Positions 51,797 through 60,883 of a stretch of 64,000 bases of DNA are shown here, in pieces. The notes under the pieces were generated by a model. That model had not been told where the DNA came from, searched no databases, and saw nothing but the letters and a program-made list of their open reading frames with translations. Source of the DNA: CAVQCA01 sp963763115 (GTDB lineage Bacteria > Pseudomonadota > Gammaproteobacteria > UBA9214); NCBI GenBank assembly GCA_963763115.1, contig CAVXNM010000041.1, positions 62,001-126,000 on the forward strand, in the 5' to 3' direction. Made by a program: the position numbers and the translations under genes. Position 1 is the first letter of the stretch. Every line of letters begins with the position of its first letter.

Positions 51797-53197
51797 ATGC
51801 CTTTCATTCCGCACACCGACACCGATATTCGTGACATGCTGGACGCCATCGGCGCGGGCGCGATAGATGACCTGTTTGACGAAATCCCCGCCGGACTGCG
51901 CGCCGGGGGGCTGCCGGGTATCCCGCCCGGCATGAACGAACAGGAAATCAGCCGGCTGATGAGTTCACGTGCGGAATCCGACGGGCGCCCGCTGTGCTTC
52001 CTGGGCGCCGGGGCCTACGATCACCACATTCCGGCGGCCGTCTGGGAGATCACCACGCGCGGCGAATTCTACAGCGCCTATACGCCCTACCAGGCGGAGG
52101 CGAGTCAGGGTACGCTGCAGCTGATTTACGAATTCCAGACCATGATGGCCAGCCTCACCGGCATGGAGGTTTCCAACGCCTCGCTCTATGACGGCGCCTC
52201 GGCGCTGGCAGAGGCCGTGCTCATGGCCGTACGCTCCAACCGCAAGTCGACTTCGCGCCGCATCCTGGTGCCTGTGGCGGCGCACCCCAATTACCGCAGA
52301 ACGACCCGCACTATCGTGCACAACCAGGACGTCGAGCTGGTCGAGCTGCCGTACGATCGGGAAGGTGGCTACACGCCGCTGGAATCCCTCGCACCCTACG
52401 AGGGTCAGGACATCACCGCCCTGGTTATCCAGCAGCCGAATTTCTTCGGCATTCTCGAAGACGTGGATGAACTGACGGACTGGGCTCACCGGCAGGGCGC
52501 GCTCGTGATCGCGGTGTGCAACCCGACCGCGCTCGCCATTCTTGCGCCTCCGGGCGCCTGGGGTGAGGCGGGGGCGGATATCGCCTGCGGCGAAGGGCAG
52601 CCGCTCGGTGTGCCGCTCGCCGGTGGCGGCCCCTATTTCGGTTTTATGTGCTGTCGGCAGTCACTGGTGCGCCAGATGCCGGGGCGCATCGTTGGCCGTA
52701 CCCTGGATCGCGACGCTCGCGTGGGCTATACCCTTACCCTGCAGGCGCGCGAACAGCATATTCGCCGCTCCAGGGCGACATCCAATATCTGCACCAACCA
52801 GGGACTTCTGGTAACCGCGGCGACCATCTACATGGCGCTGCTAGGCGCCGACGGACTGGCGCGTGTCGCGCAGGCCTGTCATGCCAATGTCTTGGCTCTG
52901 GTGAAAATGCTTACCGGGAACGCGTGCGTCGAGGCTGTGTTCAGCCGGCCGTGTTTCCACGAGTCGGTGCTGCGCCTGTCGCTGCCGCTCGCGGATGTCA
53001 TGCGACCGCTGCACGCGCACAACCTGCTGCCGGGCTACGACCTGTCGGTGGATTACCCGGAACTCGGGAATGCTTTGCTGGTCTGCGCCACCGAGGCGCG
53101 CACCAGGGGAGACATCGAGTTGTACGCGGACCACCTGAACCGCATCATCGAGAGGCAGACCGCGGCCGGTTGTCCGGTCAAACCCAGGATGGTCTAG
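51797..53197 (+). CDS. gcvPA: Glycine dehydrogenase (decarboxylating) subunit 1
   Basis: 466 residues, N-terminal half of P protein in the split form. Blocks: MPFIPHTDTDIRDMLDAIGA, CFLGAGAYDHHIPAAVW, FYSAYTPYQAEASQGTLQLI, NASLYDGASALAEAVLMA and PGRIVGRTLDRD. It lacks the PLP lysine, which is on GcvPB. The two-subunit P protein is usual in Gram-positive bacteria, archaea and some proteobacteria. tpx and then gcvPB follow. Confidence 0.96.
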   Translation: MPFIPHTDTDIRDMLDAIGAGAIDDLFDEIPAGLRAGGLPGIPPGMNEQEISRLMSSRAESDGRPLCFLGAGAYDHHIPAAVWEITTRGEFYSAYTPYQAEASQGTLQLIYEFQTMMASLTGMEVSNASLYDGASALAEAVLMAVRSNRKSTSRRILVPVAAHPNYRRTTRTIVHNQDVELVELPYDREGGYTPLESLAPYEGQDITALVIQQPNFFGILEDVDELTDWAHRQGALVIAVCNPTALAILAPPGAWGEAGADIACGEGQPLGVPLAGGGPYFGFMCCRQSLVRQMPGRIVGRTLDRDARVGYTLTLQAREQHIRRSRATSNICTNQGLLVTAATIYMALLGADGLARVAQACHANVLALVKMLTGNACVEAVFSRPCFHESVLRLSLPLADVMRPLHAHNLLPGYDLSVDYPELGNALLVCATEARTRGDIELYADHLNRIIERQTAAGCPVKPRMV

Positions 53198-53239
53198 AAG
53201 TTTCAACGAGAACGCAACCAAACTGAAGGGGGTTGAATC

Positions 53240-53737
53240 ATGGCAACAGTGACTTTGCAGGGCAATCAAATTCATACCAGCGGGGAGCTTCCTGCGGTGG
53301 GCACAAAGGCACCGGATTTTCATCTGGTGGACGGCAAGCTGAATGACGTGCACCTCGCGAACTATGGCGGCAAGAAAAAGCTGCTGAATATTGTCCCGAG
53401 TCTTGACACACCCACTTGCGCGACCTCGACACGCAAGTTCAATGAACGGGCGGTGGACAGGGAAGATGCGGTGGTGCTGGTGGTTTCCGCTGACCTGCCG
53501 TTCGCGCAGGGGCGCTTCTGCGGGGCGGAGGGTATCGACAATGTGATCCCGCTGTCGATGATGCGCAGCCGAAACTTTGCCAAGGACTATGGCGTACTGA
53601 TCACGGACGGGCCGCTCGCCGGAATCACGGCGCGCGCGGTGGTGGTCATGGACGAGAACGACACGGTCGTATACACCCAACTGGTGCCGGAGATCGGCGA
53701 CGAGCCGGATTACGACGCGGCACTTGCCGCGCTCTGA
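53240..53737 (+). CDS. tpx: Thiol peroxidase (Tpx)
   Basis: 165 residues, atypical 2-Cys peroxiredoxin. Reduces hydroperoxides with electrons from thioredoxin. Peroxidatic C60 in PSLDTPTCATSTRKFNE, resolving C94 in PFAQGRFCGAEGIDNV, spacing as in E. coli Tpx. GGGGG precedes the ATG. It sits between gcvPA and gcvPB on the same strand, with 42 and 78 bases on either side, so it is probably transcribed with the glycine cleavage genes. Cytoplasmic or periplasmic location: no signal peptide is seen. Confidence 0.95.
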   Translation: MATVTLQGNQIHTSGELPAVGTKAPDFHLVDGKLNDVHLANYGGKKKLLNIVPSLDTPTCATSTRKFNERAVDREDAVVLVVSADLPFAQGRFCGAEGIDNVIPLSMMRSRNFAKDYGVLITDGPLAGITARAVVVMDENDTVVYTQLVPEIGDEPDYDAALAAL

Positions 53738-53815
53738 TTCCGCAGGCGTGCAGGCGCAGTCCCGCGGGAAGATGCCTCGCGGGCGGTGCCGCGCCTGCGG
53801 CGAACGACAGGACGG

Positions 53816-55279
53816 ATGCAAGAGATGCTGATATTTGAACATTCACGCAGCGGCCGCCGCGCACAGGCGCAGGCCCCCGCGTCCTCGGTGGACACCCCGG
53901 ACATCCCCGGGAGGCTGCTGCGCCGGGACCGGCCGCAGCTGCCGGAAGTATCCGAATTGCAGGCGGTGCGGCATTACACGCAGCTCTCGCAGAAGAATTT
54001 CTCGATCGACACCCAGTTCTACCCGCTCGGCTCCTGCACCATGAAGTACAACCCGCGAGCCTGCAACACCCTGGCCATGCTGCCGGGGTTCCTGTCCTGC
54101 CATCCGTTCGCTCCGGAGTCGCTCGGGCAGGGCTTCCTCGCCTGCCTGTACGAACTGCAGGAAATGCTCAAGGAAGTGACCGGCATGACCGCGGTGTCGC
54201 TGACGCCGGCGGCGGGCGCCCAGGGCGAATTCGCCGGCGTTGCCATGATCCGCGCCTACCATGGGGCGCGTGGCGACGGCGAGCGTCGGGAAATCCTCGT
54301 GCCGGACGCCGCCCACGGCACCAACCCGGCGACTGCCACCATGTGCGGTTACGCTGTGCGCGAGATCCCGACTGACCGGCACGGCGATGTGGACCTCGCC
54401 GTGCTGAAGGAATCCGTCGGACCGCATACGGCGGGCATCATGCTGACCAACCCGTCCACGCTCGGCGTGTTCGAGCGGCATATCCAGGAGATCGCCGCCG
54501 TGGTTCACCAGGCCGGTGGTCTGCTCTACTACGATGGTGCTAACCTGAATGCCATTCTCGGCAAGGTGCGCCCGGGCGACATGGGATTCGACGTCATCCA
54601 TATGAACCTGCACAAGACCTTCTCCACCCCGCACGGCGGCGGCGGGCCGGGCGCCGGCCCGGTGGGCGTCGCCAGGCGCCTGGAGCCGTTCCTGCCGGTG
54701 CCGATGGTTGGCTATAACGGCGACGAGTATTACTGGATCGATGAAACGATCCGCCCGCAGAGCATCGGCCGCCTGTCCGCGTTCATGGGCAACGCCGGGG
54801 TGCTGATGCGCGCCTACGTCTATGCCCGCCTGCTGGGCCGCGAGGGCATGCAGCGCGTGGCGGAGTTTGCCACGCTGAACGCCAACTACCTGATGGCGCG
54901 GCTGACGGCCGCCGGTTTCGACGTGGCCTTCCCGCAGCGGCGTGCCACCCATGAATTCATCGTAACCCTGAAGCGCCAGCAGAAGGAGCAGGGCGTCACC
55001 GCCATGGATTTCGCCAAGCGGCTGCTGGATTTCAATATCCATGCGCCGACCACCTATTTCCCGCTGCTGGTGCCGGAATGTCTGCTGATCGAACCTACCG
55101 AGACGGAGAGCAAAGAGGACCTGGATGTCTTCGTCGAGGCCATGATAAAGATCAGGCAGGAGGCGGAAACCGAACCCGAACGGCTCAGGGAAGCGCCGCA
55201 CACCTGCCCGGTGCGCCGTCTCGACGAGGTCCACGCTGCCAAGCACCTCGACCTGGTCTGGACCGGGACGCATGACTGA
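53816..55279 (+). CDS. gcvPB: Glycine dehydrogenase (decarboxylating) subunit 2
   Basis: 487 residues from ATG 53816 (ATG 53825 is the alternative). C-terminal catalytic half of P protein. The PLP lysine is in HMNLHKTFSTPHGGGGPGAG. Other blocks: FYPLGSCTMKYNPRACN, LTPAAGAQGEFAGVAMIRAY, ILVPDAAHGTNPATATMCGY and LMLTNPSTLG-like IMLTNPSTLGVFER. Forms the active enzyme with GcvPA. Separated from it by tpx. Confidence 0.96.
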   Translation: MQEMLIFEHSRSGRRAQAQAPASSVDTPDIPGRLLRRDRPQLPEVSELQAVRHYTQLSQKNFSIDTQFYPLGSCTMKYNPRACNTLAMLPGFLSCHPFAPESLGQGFLACLYELQEMLKEVTGMTAVSLTPAAGAQGEFAGVAMIRAYHGARGDGERREILVPDAAHGTNPATATMCGYAVREIPTDRHGDVDLAVLKESVGPHTAGIMLTNPSTLGVFERHIQEIAAVVHQAGGLLYYDGANLNAILGKVRPGDMGFDVIHMNLHKTFSTPHGGGGPGAGPVGVARRLEPFLPVPMVGYNGDEYYWIDETIRPQSIGRLSAFMGNAGVLMRAYVYARLLGREGMQRVAEFATLNANYLMARLTAAGFDVAFPQRRATHEFIVTLKRQQKEQGVTAMDFAKRLLDFNIHAPTTYFPLLVPECLLIEPTETESKEDLDVFVEAMIKIRQEAETEPERLREAPHTCPVRRLDEVHAAKHLDLVWTGTHD

Positions 55280-55440
55280 GGGGCGTGCGCGCAACCGCGG
55301 CGAGCGGCATCTACTGGCGAGGCGCGCCAGTAACGGCTCCGCATGTAGGTGGTTTTCCACCGGGTTGGCTGCCGGTCTCCCGGTTACGAGGCGCGGAATC
55401 CATTGCAGTAAATTTTCAACATCAACGAGAGAGGATAACC

Positions 55441-56376
55441 ATGACTGCGCTGATCTGCGGCTCGATGGCCTTCGACACCATTATGGTGTTCAGGGACAGA
55501 TTCAAGAACCATATTCTGCCAGAGAAGGTGCATATCCTGAACGTTGCCTTTCATGTGCCCGAGATGCGCCGCGAGTTCGGCGGTTGCGCGGGCAACATCG
55601 CCTACAACCTCAAGCTGCTGGGCGGCGACCCGCTGCCAATGGCGACCGTCGGCACCGATTTCGGGCCGTATGCGCTCTGGCTGGAGCAACGCGGCATCGA
55701 CCTGCGTCATATCACCGTCCTCGACGGGACCTACACGGCGCAGGCCTTCATCACCACCGACATGGACGACAACCAGATCACGGCCTTCCATCCCGGTGCG
55801 ATGGATGGCGCACACGCCAACCGGGTCGACGACGCAGTGGGGGTATCCATCGGCATGGTCTCCCCGGACGGACGCCAGGGTATGCTGGAACACGCCGGGC
55901 AGTTTGTCGCGGCCGGCATTCCCTTCATCTTCGATCCCGGCCAGGGTCTGCCGCAGTTCGGCGGCGAGGAACTGGTGAATTTCATCGACCAGTCAACCTG
56001 GGTGTGCGTCAACGACTATGAATCCGAGCTGTTGCAGGAGCGCACCGGGATGTCGCCGCACGAAATCGCGGAACGCGTCGAGGCGCTGGTCGTGACACTC
56101 GGCGGGGATGGCTCGCACATCTACACGGAAAACCGGCGCATCGAGGTTCCGGCGGCCATGGTCCGCGACGTGGTCGATCCCACCGGCTGCGGCGACGCCT
56201 ACCGCGCCGGGCTGCTCTACGGCCTGATGCACGCCATGGACTGGGAAACCACGGGTCGGATTTCCGCGCTCATGGGGGCCATCAAGATCGAACGTCACGG
56301 CACCCAGAATCACAGCTTCGACGTGGACGAGTTCAGGAACCGCTACCGCGAAAGCTTCGGCGATGAACTGGTGTAG
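55441..56376 (+). CDS. PfkB-family kinase (adenosine-kinase-like)
   Basis: 311 residues. Motif 1 is EFGGCAGNIAYNLKLLGGDP and motif 2 VVDPTGCGDAYRAGLLYGL; the usual GAGD reads GCGD, keeping the catalytic Asp. The N-terminal MTALICGSMAFDTIMVFRDR is typical of the adenosine/ribokinase branch used for nucleosides. ATG 55441 has AGAGAGGA upstream. 161 bases after gcvPB on the same strand. Substrate cannot be fixed from sequence. Confidence 0.9.
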   Translation: MTALICGSMAFDTIMVFRDRFKNHILPEKVHILNVAFHVPEMRREFGGCAGNIAYNLKLLGGDPLPMATVGTDFGPYALWLEQRGIDLRHITVLDGTYTAQAFITTDMDDNQITAFHPGAMDGAHANRVDDAVGVSIGMVSPDGRQGMLEHAGQFVAAGIPFIFDPGQGLPQFGGEELVNFIDQSTWVCVNDYESELLQERTGMSPHEIAERVEALVVTLGGDGSHIYTENRRIEVPAAMVRDVVDPTGCGDAYRAGLLYGLMHAMDWETTGRISALMGAIKIERHGTQNHSFDVDEFRNRYRESFGDELV

Positions 56377-56400
56377 TGTTCTTTCCTGAACACCTTATTT

Positions 56401-56480
56401 TTTACCGCAGGGCCGCGTAGATCGCAAAGGGATTCAATAGCAAAACAATTACACAGCTTTGCATTCTCCGCGGTGCAGGA
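56401..56480. repeat. Inverted-repeat element type 1, copy C
   Basis: TTTACCGCAGGGCCGCGTAG ... CTTTGCATTCTCCGCGGTGC. Degenerate relative to copies A and B; the inner ATCGCAAAG is shared with copy B. Just after the kinase stop. Confidence 0.7.
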
Positions 56481-56577
56481 TTTCTGGATTGCATGGCTAT
56501 GGACAGAATCACAGACGCACCGTTGGATGCCCGGCGCGATCGCCAGTCGCAGGAGATTTTACATATGATTGATCCAC

Positions 56578-57033
56578 ATGACGCATTCCACTGAATCCGG
56601 TGATTCTCAGTGTCCCGGTCAAAGGGCCTGCCGAACTTCATTGCTGTGCAGGCTGGCCGCATGCGGCTTGCTGTTGTTTGGAATGGGCGCCATCGCGGCC
56701 GACGAGGTGGTCGAGAAGTCAATGTTTCTGGTCGTCGAGGATGACCGGATCATCGCCAGCAACGTCCAGACCGGCCAGTTCTTCGATTTCGATTTCAGCG
56801 CCAAGGAAAAAGTGCAGCAGCAGATCGTCGCCAACGGCGTGGCCATCGTGGTGACCAACCAACGTTATGCCGGTATCGGGGTGTTTTCTGGCGGTTGGCA
56901 GAGCATCCGCCGGATTGCGGGCGAGACGGTTATCAGCGCCGAGGCCCAGGACTATTCCGCGCTGGTTGTCACCTCGGACCGGGTGCTCGCCTTCAACGGC
57001 AAGACCGGCAGCTGGTCGGACCGGAAACGCTGA
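56578..57033 (+). CDS. Hypothetical exported protein
   Basis: 151 residues from ATG 56578. A signal peptide-like hydrophobic core (LCRLAACGLLLFGMGAIAA) follows an unusually long polar N-terminus (25 residues), so the true start may be downstream or the signal may be inefficient. The mature part has short repeated beta-strands (MFLVVEDDRIIASNVQTGQF, ALVVTSDRVLAFNGKTGSW), suggesting a small propeller- or barrel-like domain. An AGGAG site precedes ATG 56565, which opens only a nine-codon frame overlapping this start. Function unknown. Confidence 0.6.
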   Translation: MTHSTESGDSQCPGQRACRTSLLCRLAACGLLLFGMGAIAADEVVEKSMFLVVEDDRIIASNVQTGQFFDFDFSAKEKVQQQIVANGVAIVVTNQRYAGIGVFSGGWQSIRRIAGETVISAEAQDYSALVVTSDRVLAFNGKTGSWSDRKR

Positions 57034-57084
57034 ACAAGCCATCCCCGTGCAAGCGGGGAGCCAGTATCGCTTCCACCCTAACCG

Positions 57085-57486
57085 TCACGTTTTGTCGATG
57101 TGCCTGATATAGCGCGGGTGATCGATCATTTCCATTTGCATTGAGGTGCCGTCGATCGAGAACACGGTGCCGCTGCCAGCGACCGTGAATTTGCAGCTGA
57201 CGCTGCCGCTCCAGTCGATCGGCAGGGGGGCGTGATCGCGGTAGGTGTAGATATTGTTGATCATGTCGCCGCTCTGGATCTCGCACGGGCACTCCGGCAG
57301 TTCGCCGTCGATTTCCACGTTCCTGATGATCAGATCACACGCCTGTTTCCACAAACTGTCCTGGAAGGTGTCTTCCATCACCTGGACAAGGTGAACCATC
57401 GAGAAGTGCAGGATGATCGCGTCGTCGCCCTGCTCGATGCGCTCCAGTTGGGCGCCGGGTAACTGCAAGCTGCTTGTGGTGTCCAT
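57085..57486 (-). CDS. Hypothetical protein, 133 residues
   Basis: Soluble, beta-rich, with C-P-C in GELPECPCEIQSGD. Begins MDTTSSLQLPGAQLERIEQG. The pattern GDDAIILHFSMVHLVQVM resembles small ligand-binding or chaperone folds but I recognise no family. No ribosome-binding site is strong. Convergent with the exported protein above, 51 bases apart. Function unknown. Confidence 0.6.
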   Translation of the reverse strand: MDTTSSLQLPGAQLERIEQGDDAIILHFSMVHLVQVMEDTFQDSLWKQACDLIIRNVEIDGELPECPCEIQSGDMINNIYTYRDHAPLPIDWSGSVSCKFTVAGSGTVFSIDGTSMQMEMIDHPRYIRHIDKT

Positions 57487-57516
57487 GGTGAGTCTTGTTA
57501 ATTGTAGGTTTAATTA

Positions 57517-57657
57517 TTCACCGCAGAGCCGCAGAGAAAATCCAGGAAATAGCCCACGATCAATCGTTGTGTCTGGCGGGGACAACAGGGATACGATCAA
57601 TGCGGTTTAATCAGGCAATAGTGTTCTCTGTGTACTCGGCGTCTCTGCGGTAAATAA
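57517..57657. repeat. Inverted-repeat element type 1, copy D
   Basis: TTCACCGCAGAGCCGCAGAG ... CTCTGTGTACTCGGCGTCTCTGCGGT. Longest core of the four copies (about 90 bases). Sits between the hypothetical at 57085 and the DUF255 gene. Confidence 0.75.
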
Positions 57658-57662
57658 CGAAG

Positions 57663-59759
57663 TTAATCCGCCTCGGTTGCGATGGTGTCCGTCTCTTCGA
57701 GCAGTACCTTGAAGTCTTCGAAGCGCGTGACTGGCGGTCCGCATTGTAAACCTGTGCAGGCATAGGCGACCACCTCTCCCTGCGGCGTGTAACTTGCCAG
57801 CATCCCGGGCAGTGCGGTTTCGTTCGCCGGGATGGCCAGCATCAGGCGTCGCGGGGCATAGGTCCGGGATGCTCGCCGCCGCCATGCCTTCATGGCCGCC
57901 TCGTCCCCGCGCAGGATCACCGTCTGTCCAGGCGATATGGCGTCCTCCAGCGCGACCAGCAGGCTGGCATGGCCATGCGGCATGGACTCGAGACTCGACC
58001 AGAGTCCCTTCAGGGTCTGCTCGGCGGCCTCGAGGCAACGGGGCTCACCCAGCAGGTGGCCAAGCCGGTACAACACCGTGGCGGCGATGCCGTTGCCGGA
58101 GGGCGTGGCGTCGTCGTGGTTCGGTTTGGGGCGCTGGATCAGCGTCTCGTGATCGTCCGAGGTGAAGAAAAAGCCGCCGGCCGGGTCGCGGAAATGCGCC
58201 AGCAGCACCTCGGCGAGTTCCACGGCGAAGATCAGGTCGGCCGCGCGCCAGCGCGCCTGCAGCAGTTCCAGCAGTCCGTCGATCAGGTAGGCATGGTCGT
58301 CGAGGTAGGCGTTGAGATGGGCGCGGCCATCCTTGCAGGTGGCGAGCAGTCGGCCGTTTTTCCAGAGCTCCTGCCGGATGAAATCGACCGCACGTTCCGC
58401 GGAGGCGATCCATGCGGAGTTGTCGAGGTGACGTCCCGCGATCGCCATGCCGCGGATCATCAGGCCGTTCCAGGCGGTCAGTATTTTTTCATCCCTTCCC
58501 GGACGCACCCGCTGTTCGCGCACCGCGAGCAGCGTCGCACAGGCCCGGTCGATGCGACGGTCGACTTCGTCGAGGGAAAGGGAAAATTCTCCGGCAAGCT
58601 GCGGGCGGCTGCGATAGACGTGCAGGTGCCACTGGCCCTCGAAGTTGGCGGCGCGGTCAAGACCGAAGTGGCGCGCAAACAGCCGGTAGTCCTCCGGTTC
58701 CAGCAGCGGTTCGATTTCCTGCGGTGACCAGGTGTAGAACTTGCCTTCCTCGCCTTCGGAGTCCGCATCCAGGCTGGAATAATAGCCGCCCTCGGGTGCC
58801 TGCATTTCGCGCATCACCCAGGCGGCGGTCTGCTCGCAGGTGCGTTTGAACAGCGCGTTGCCGGTCGCGGCATACGCCTGGGCGTAGAGCGCGAGCAGCG
58901 CGCCGTTGTCATAGAGCATTTTCTCGAAGTGGGGAATCATCCAGCGATCATCCACGGAGTAGCGGCAGAAGCCGCCGCCCAGCTGGTCATTGATGCCGCC
59001 CTGCGCCATTTGCTCCAGCGTGAATACGGCCATGTGCAGGGCGCGGCGGTCGTTCATGCCGTGATGGCGGCAGGTGCCGGCCCAGTGACGCAGCAGGCAT
59101 TCCAGGCTGGTCGGGTGCGGAAACTTCGGGGCCTGGCCGAATCCGCCGTGGCGTTCATCGAAACTCTGCTCGAGCTGCCGGCGTGCGGTATCGAGCGGCA
59201 CCGGGGTGAGCGTATCCGCCGCGCCCTCATTGCTGTTGATCGATTGCAGGGCCTGCATCAGGGAGACGTTCTGGTTGCGTATTTCGCCCGGGTGCTCATC
59301 AAGAAAGTCAGCGATGTGCTGCATCAGCTCCCGGAAGGACGGCATACCGTGCCGGGGCTCGCTCGGGAAATAGGTGCCGGCGAAGAACGGCACCCGATCG
59401 TCCGGCGTCAGGAACACGGTCAACGGCCAGCCGCCGGGCCTGCGGGTCAGCAGGGAGTGGGAGGTCTGGTAGATCTTGTCGATGTCCGGGCGTTCTTCCC
59501 GGTCGACCTTGATGTTGACGAACAGCCGGTTCATGAGTTCGGCGGTATCCGGGTCTTCGAAGGACTCGTGCGCCATGACGTGGCACCAGTGACAGGCCGA
59601 GTAACCCACCGAAAGCAGGATAGGCTTGTTTTCGCGGCGCGCCTTCTCCAGCGCATCGGGTCCCCAGGGATACCAGTTCACCGGATTGTGCGCGTGCTGC
59701 AGCAGGTAGGGACTGGTCTCGTTGATGAGTTGGTTGGTATAGTCGCTGTGCTCGCTCAT
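57663..59759 (-). CDS. Thioredoxin-domain DUF255 protein (YyaL/SPATA20 family)
   Basis: 698 residues from ATG 59759 (59765 possible). N-terminal thioredoxin-like DUF255 domain with LLSVGYSACHWCHVMAHESF, containing C-x-x-C, then KVDREERPDIDKIY; the remainder is an (alpha/alpha)6 barrel like glycoside hydrolase or N-acylglucosamine epimerase folds (GGINDQLGGGFCRYSVD, HFEKMLYDNGALL, ILTAWNGLMIRGMA). The biochemical role of bacterial members is not settled. Full length. Confidence 0.9.
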   Translation of the reverse strand: MSEHSDYTNQLINETSPYLLQHAHNPVNWYPWGPDALEKARRENKPILLSVGYSACHWCHVMAHESFEDPDTAELMNRLFVNIKVDREERPDIDKIYQTSHSLLTRRPGGWPLTVFLTPDDRVPFFAGTYFPSEPRHGMPSFRELMQHIADFLDEHPGEIRNQNVSLMQALQSINSNEGAADTLTPVPLDTARRQLEQSFDERHGGFGQAPKFPHPTSLECLLRHWAGTCRHHGMNDRRALHMAVFTLEQMAQGGINDQLGGGFCRYSVDDRWMIPHFEKMLYDNGALLALYAQAYAATGNALFKRTCEQTAAWVMREMQAPEGGYYSSLDADSEGEEGKFYTWSPQEIEPLLEPEDYRLFARHFGLDRAANFEGQWHLHVYRSRPQLAGEFSLSLDEVDRRIDRACATLLAVREQRVRPGRDEKILTAWNGLMIRGMAIAGRHLDNSAWIASAERAVDFIRQELWKNGRLLATCKDGRAHLNAYLDDHAYLIDGLLELLQARWRAADLIFAVELAEVLLAHFRDPAGGFFFTSDDHETLIQRPKPNHDDATPSGNGIAATVLYRLGHLLGEPRCLEAAEQTLKGLWSSLESMPHGHASLLVALEDAISPGQTVILRGDEAAMKAWRRRASRTYAPRRLMLAIPANETALPGMLASYTPQGEVVAYACTGLQCGPPVTRFEDFKVLLEETDTIATEAD

Positions 59760-59875
59760 GGCCATGGGAAGTGCCGCTCAACAGGCATCGAGCGGTAGCA
59801 GCAGGTTGGACCCGGGAGATCATAGCGTGTCGTCTGGAAAGAAGGTTTACAACCCACCTGCTGTAGGGTAATCGT

Positions 59876-60592
59876 GTGGATCTTGCCATCATCATTCCGG
59901 TACTGAATGAGGCGGAAAGTCTTGCTCTGCTGCTTGATGAAATCACAACCGCCATGGCCGGGCAGACGGGATACGAGATCATCGTGGTGGATGACGGCAG
60001 TACCGATGCCACTCGCGACGAGCTGTCCCGCTGTCTTGGGCACTGTCCGATGCTGCGGGTTATTCACCATCAGACCCGCTGCGGGCAGTCAGCGGCCATC
60101 GCCACCGGCGTCGATGCGGCACACACCCGCTGGATCGTCACTCTGGACGGCGACGGGCAGAACGACCCGTCCGACATCCTGCGTCTCTACCATACTCTGC
60201 GGGAGGCGCCGGCGGATGTCGGACTGGTCATCGGTCATCGCGCGCGGCGCCGTGACAATCTGCTGAGACTGCTGTCATCACGCATCGCCAACCGGGTGCG
60301 CTGCCTGGTCCTTGGCGATGGCACACCGGACAGCGCCTGTGGTCTCAAGGCGTTCGCCCGTGGGACCTTTATGCGTCTGCCACGCTTCGATCACATGCAC
60401 CGTTTCCTGCCGGCGCTGGTGCGGCGTCAGGGTGAGCGGGTTCTGACGGTCGAGATCACGCAACGTGAGCGCACCGGCGGACGTTCTAAATACGGCCTTC
60501 ACAATCGCCTCTGGGTCGGAATCGTGGACCTGCTGGGAGTGTGGTGGCTCAAGCGCCGCGCGCTACGGCCGGTGGTCGAGGAGAGGGAGTAG
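59876..60592 (+). CDS. Glycosyltransferase family 2 (dolichol-phosphate-mannose-synthase-like)
   Basis: 238 residues starting at GTG 59876 after AGGGTAATC. GT-A fold: LAIIIPVLNEAESLALLLDE, EIIVVDDGSTDATRDELS with D-D-x-S, and WIVTLDGDGQNDPSDILRL with the catalytic D-x-D. Such enzymes load a sugar onto a polyprenyl phosphate at the inner leaflet. No C-terminal membrane helices, unlike ArnC. With the next two genes it forms a compact module for lipid-linked sugar transfer (overlap or 3-base gaps). Confidence 0.9.
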   Translation: MDLAIIIPVLNEAESLALLLDEITTAMAGQTGYEIIVVDDGSTDATRDELSRCLGHCPMLRVIHHQTRCGQSAAIATGVDAAHTRWIVTLDGDGQNDPSDILRLYHTLREAPADVGLVIGHRARRRDNLLRLLSSRIANRVRCLVLGDGTPDSACGLKAFARGTFMRLPRFDHMHRFLPALVRRQGERVLTVEITQRERTGGRSKYGLHNRLWVGIVDLLGVWWLKRRALRPVVEERE

Positions 60593-60595
60593 CGG

Positions 60596-60883
60596 ATGCA
60601 GGGCATAATCTGGCTGGTGGTCGGTTTCGCGGGACAAGCGCTGTTCACGATGCGCTTCATTATCCAGTGGTGGTACAGCGAACGACAGAAGCGCAGCGTC
60701 ATCCCGGTGGCCTTCTGGTATTTCAGCCTCGCGGGTGGAGTAACCCTGCTGGGGTACGCCATTTATCGTCAGGACCCGGTGTTCATCGTCGGTCAGGCGG
60801 GTGGCCTGTTCATCTATTCACGCAACCTGTATTTCATCTACCGTGAGCGCAGGGACAAGCGAGGGATGGCCGGCGGCCAATGA
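60596..60883 (+). CDS. Lipid-A-disaccharide synthase N-terminal-like membrane protein (LAB_N)
   Basis: 95 residues, three membrane helices (WLVVGFAGQALFTMRFIIQW, VAFWYFSLAGGVTLLGYAIY, QAGGLFIYSRNLYFIYR). LAB_N proteins occur next to GT2 and GT39 genes and are thought to flip or hold polyprenyl-linked sugars. GGGAG lies before ATG 60596; the stop overlaps the next start (ATGA), so the genes are coupled. Confidence 0.9.
   Translation: MQGIIWLVVGFAGQALFTMRFIIQWWYSERQKRSVIPVAFWYFSLAGGVTLLGYAIYRQDPVFIVGQAGGLFIYSRNLYFIYRERRDKRGMAGGQ

Noticed and set aside
53843..55360. Long minus-strand open frame (505 codons) opposite gcvPB
   Set aside because: It is the shadow of a GC-rich coding gene; its product is His/Arg/Ala-rich without domains, while the plus strand is unmistakably GcvPB.
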